A DNA stretch of 64,000 nt from Deltaproteobacteria bacterium (GTDB taxonomy: Bacteria; Myxococcota_A; UBA796; GCA-2862545), in assembly GCA_006226595.1 (NCBI GenBank), contig SBGP01000088.1, positions 62,001 to 126,000 of the forward strand, written 5' to 3'. Below are positions 62,864 through 64,000 of the stretch, one piece after another. The translations under genes and the position numbers were made by a program. The first letter of the stretch is position 1. Each line of letters starts with the position of its first letter. The notes under the pieces were generated by a model that made no database searches, had not been told where the DNA came from, and saw only the letters and a list, made by a program, of their open reading frames with translations.

Positions 62864-63790
62864 CTAGCCCTCCTGGGCCTCGAGCCAGCGCTCTGCCTCG
62901 AGCGCGGCCATGCACCCGCTGCCCGCGGCGGTGATCGCCTGGCGGTAGGTGTGGTCCTGCACATCACCGGCGGCGAACACGCCCTCGATGGTGGTCCGGG
63001 TCGAGTCGGCGGCGGTGATCAGGTAGCCGTTCGCGTCGGTCTCGAGCTGGCCGGCGAAGGCCTTGGTGTTCGGGACGTGGCCGATGGCGAGGAAGAAGCC
63101 ATCGCAGTCGAAGTCGGATTCTTCGCCGGTGAGGGTGTTCTTCACACGCAGGCCGGTGAGCTTGTCCTGGCCGAGCACGTCGGTGACCGTGTGGTTGAGC
63201 ATGAACTCGATCTTCGGGTTCTTCTGTGCGCGCTCGAGCATGATCGCGGAGGCGCGGAACTCCTCGCGGCGATGGATGAGGGTGACCTTGCTCGCGAACT
63301 TCGTGAGGAAGCTCGCTTCCTCCATCGCGGAGTCGCCGCCGCCGAGCACGACCACGTGCTTCTGCTGGAAGAAGAAGCCGTCGCAGGTGGCGCAGGCGCT
63401 CACACCGTGGCCCATCAGGCGGCTCTCGTTCTCGAGGCCGAGCAGGCGAGCGGTAGCGCCGGTCGCGATGACCAGCGCGTCGGCCTCGACGATGTCGCCG
63501 CTACCGGTGGTGAGCTTGAACGGGCGGGAGGAGAGGTCGGCGGCCTCGATCGAGTCCCACGAGAAGGTGGTTCCGAAGCGCTCGCACTGCTTCTTCATGC
63601 GCTCCATGAGCTCGGGGCCCATGATGCCCTCGGGAAAGCCCGGGAAGTTCTCGACGTCCGTGGTGATCGTCAGCTGACCGCCGGGCTGAAGGCCCTCGTA
63701 GACCGTCGGCGCGAGGTTGGCGCGGGAGAGGTACAGGGCGGCGGTGAGGCCGGCGGGGCCGGAGCCGAGGACGACGACGCGAGCAGACAT
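62864..63790 (-). CDS. trxB: Thioredoxin-disulfide reductase
   Basis: 308 residues. FAD-binding [18 protein letters not shown], redox-active ACATCDG, NADPH-binding [22 protein letters not shown], and C-terminal [21 protein letters not shown]. Moves electrons from NADPH through FAD to thioredoxin; a thioredoxin is encoded at 27671-27997. GGAGA lies upstream of the ATG. Confidence 0.97.
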   Translation of the reverse strand: MSARVVVLGSGPAGLTAALYLSRANLAPTVYEGLQPGGQLTITTDVENFPGFPEGIMGPELMERMKKQCERFGTTFSWDSIEAADLSSRPFKLTTGSGDIVEADALVIATGATARLLGLENESRLMGHGVSACATCDGFFFQQKHVVVLGGGDSAMEEASFLTKFASKVTLIHRREEFRASAIMLERAQKNPKIEFMLNHTVTDVLGQDKLTGLRVKNTLTGEESDFDCDGFFLAIGHVPNTKAFAGQLETDANGYLITAADSTRTTIEGVFAAGDVQDHTYRQAITAAGSGCMAALEAERWLEAQEG

Positions 63791-63920
63791 GGCTTGTCTC
63801 CAATGATGGGCAGGCTGGGGACCTTAACCACCCCCTTCGGGATGGAAAGGGCCGGGAGCCGGAGGGGCGCAGAGTGCGCGACGACCCGGGTGTGAAGCCG
63901 TGCAGCGAGTGGCTGCGGGG

Positions 63921-64000
63921 CTAGGGTGTGGCGATGGGCTCGGCGAACGCCGGGTCTGCGGCCGCCGCGACGATCGCGGTCGGCATCCAGCGGGGCGCGC
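63921..64000 (-). CDS. Possible C-terminal end of a minus-strand gene
   Basis: From the window edge a minus-strand frame stays open for 26 codons and stops at TAG (63921-63923). It ends WMPTAIVAAAADPAFAEP and IATP, which looks like protein. It overlaps the plus-strand alternative below; only one is likely to be real. Confidence 0.3.
   Translation of the reverse strand, partial: APRWMPTAIVAAAADPAFAEPIATP
63934..64000 (+). CDS. Possible start of a plus-strand gene with leaderless promoter signature
   Basis: ATG at 63934 is preceded by TAGGGT (63922-63927) with exactly six bases between, the same spacing seen before several genes in this window that lack a Shine-Dalgarno. The frame is open for 22 codons to the edge (MGSANAGSAAAATIAV and on). 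If real, it would be divergent from trxB. Confidence 0.3.
   Translation, partial: MGSANAGSAAAATIAVGIQRGA

Overview
The window is about 64 kb of very GC-rich, densely packed bacterial chromosome. It holds roughly 60 protein genes, many joined by ATGA, GTGA or TTGA stop/start overlaps. No rRNA, tRNA, CRISPR array, insertion sequence or prophage was recognised. Lipoproteins with calcium-type DxDxDG repeats, a MopE-like DGIDQDCDG motif, a MYXO-CTERM-like tail, TonB/AgmX-type proteins, alternative GTG/TTG starts and a multi-domain PP2C phosphatase suggest an uncultured relative of the Myxococcota (former Deltaproteobacteria). This placement is inferred from gene content only.

Layout. 1-7.5 kb: the end of a crotonase gene, an M23 peptidase, a large exported protein with a degenerate transglutaminase fold, a calcium-repeat surface protein and a Nudix hydrolase. 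7.6-16.5 kb: a tatBC pair, two TonB-like proteins, an M50 protease, lipoproteins, an AHSA1-like protein and a lipase-like hydrolase. 16.5-23.7 kb: ndk, a DUF2071 protein, an acetate kinase fused to a PduL-type phosphotransacylase, a 120-bp tandem repeat array, a beta-propeller protein and a ROK sugar kinase. 23.7-28 kb: a GH57-like protein lacking catalytic residues, a LysR regulator, a CDF transporter and thioredoxin. 28-35.4 kb: hemX-hemA-hemC on the plus strand and hemD on the minus strand, separated by a four-gene minus-strand cassette. That cassette encodes a lipoprotein, two paralogous Tat-signal proteins with a two-cysteine C-terminal motif, and a DUF692/MNIO enzyme. 35.4-43.2 kb: an acyl-CoA dehydrogenase, two envelope proteins, DNA polymerase I, then an ECF sigma factor with a 28-residue-repeat membrane protein and an exported protein. 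43.4-57.9 kb (minus strand): HIT, CutA, an HD phosphohydrolase, a FabD-like acyltransferase, a fused 2-oxoacid dehydrogenase E1, an exopolyphosphatase, a divergent S-adenosylhomocysteinase-like protein, a VWA protein and a membrane PP2C phosphatase. 58-64 kb: gamma-glutamyltranspeptidase, a membrane protein, a PfkB kinase, a flippase-like membrane protein and thioredoxin reductase.

Most noteworthy are the MNIO plus Tat-paralog cassette (31061-34586), the sigma-factor operon with nine 28-residue repeats (40800-43235), the AckA-PduL fusion (18628-20379), the inactive-looking GH57 protein next to a ROK kinase, the 120-bp hairpin repeat array (20583-20924), and recurring TAnnnT boxes 5-9 nt before start codons that lack a Shine-Dalgarno, suggesting leaderless mRNAs. 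All functional statements are read from sequence motifs and family knowledge; no database search was run.
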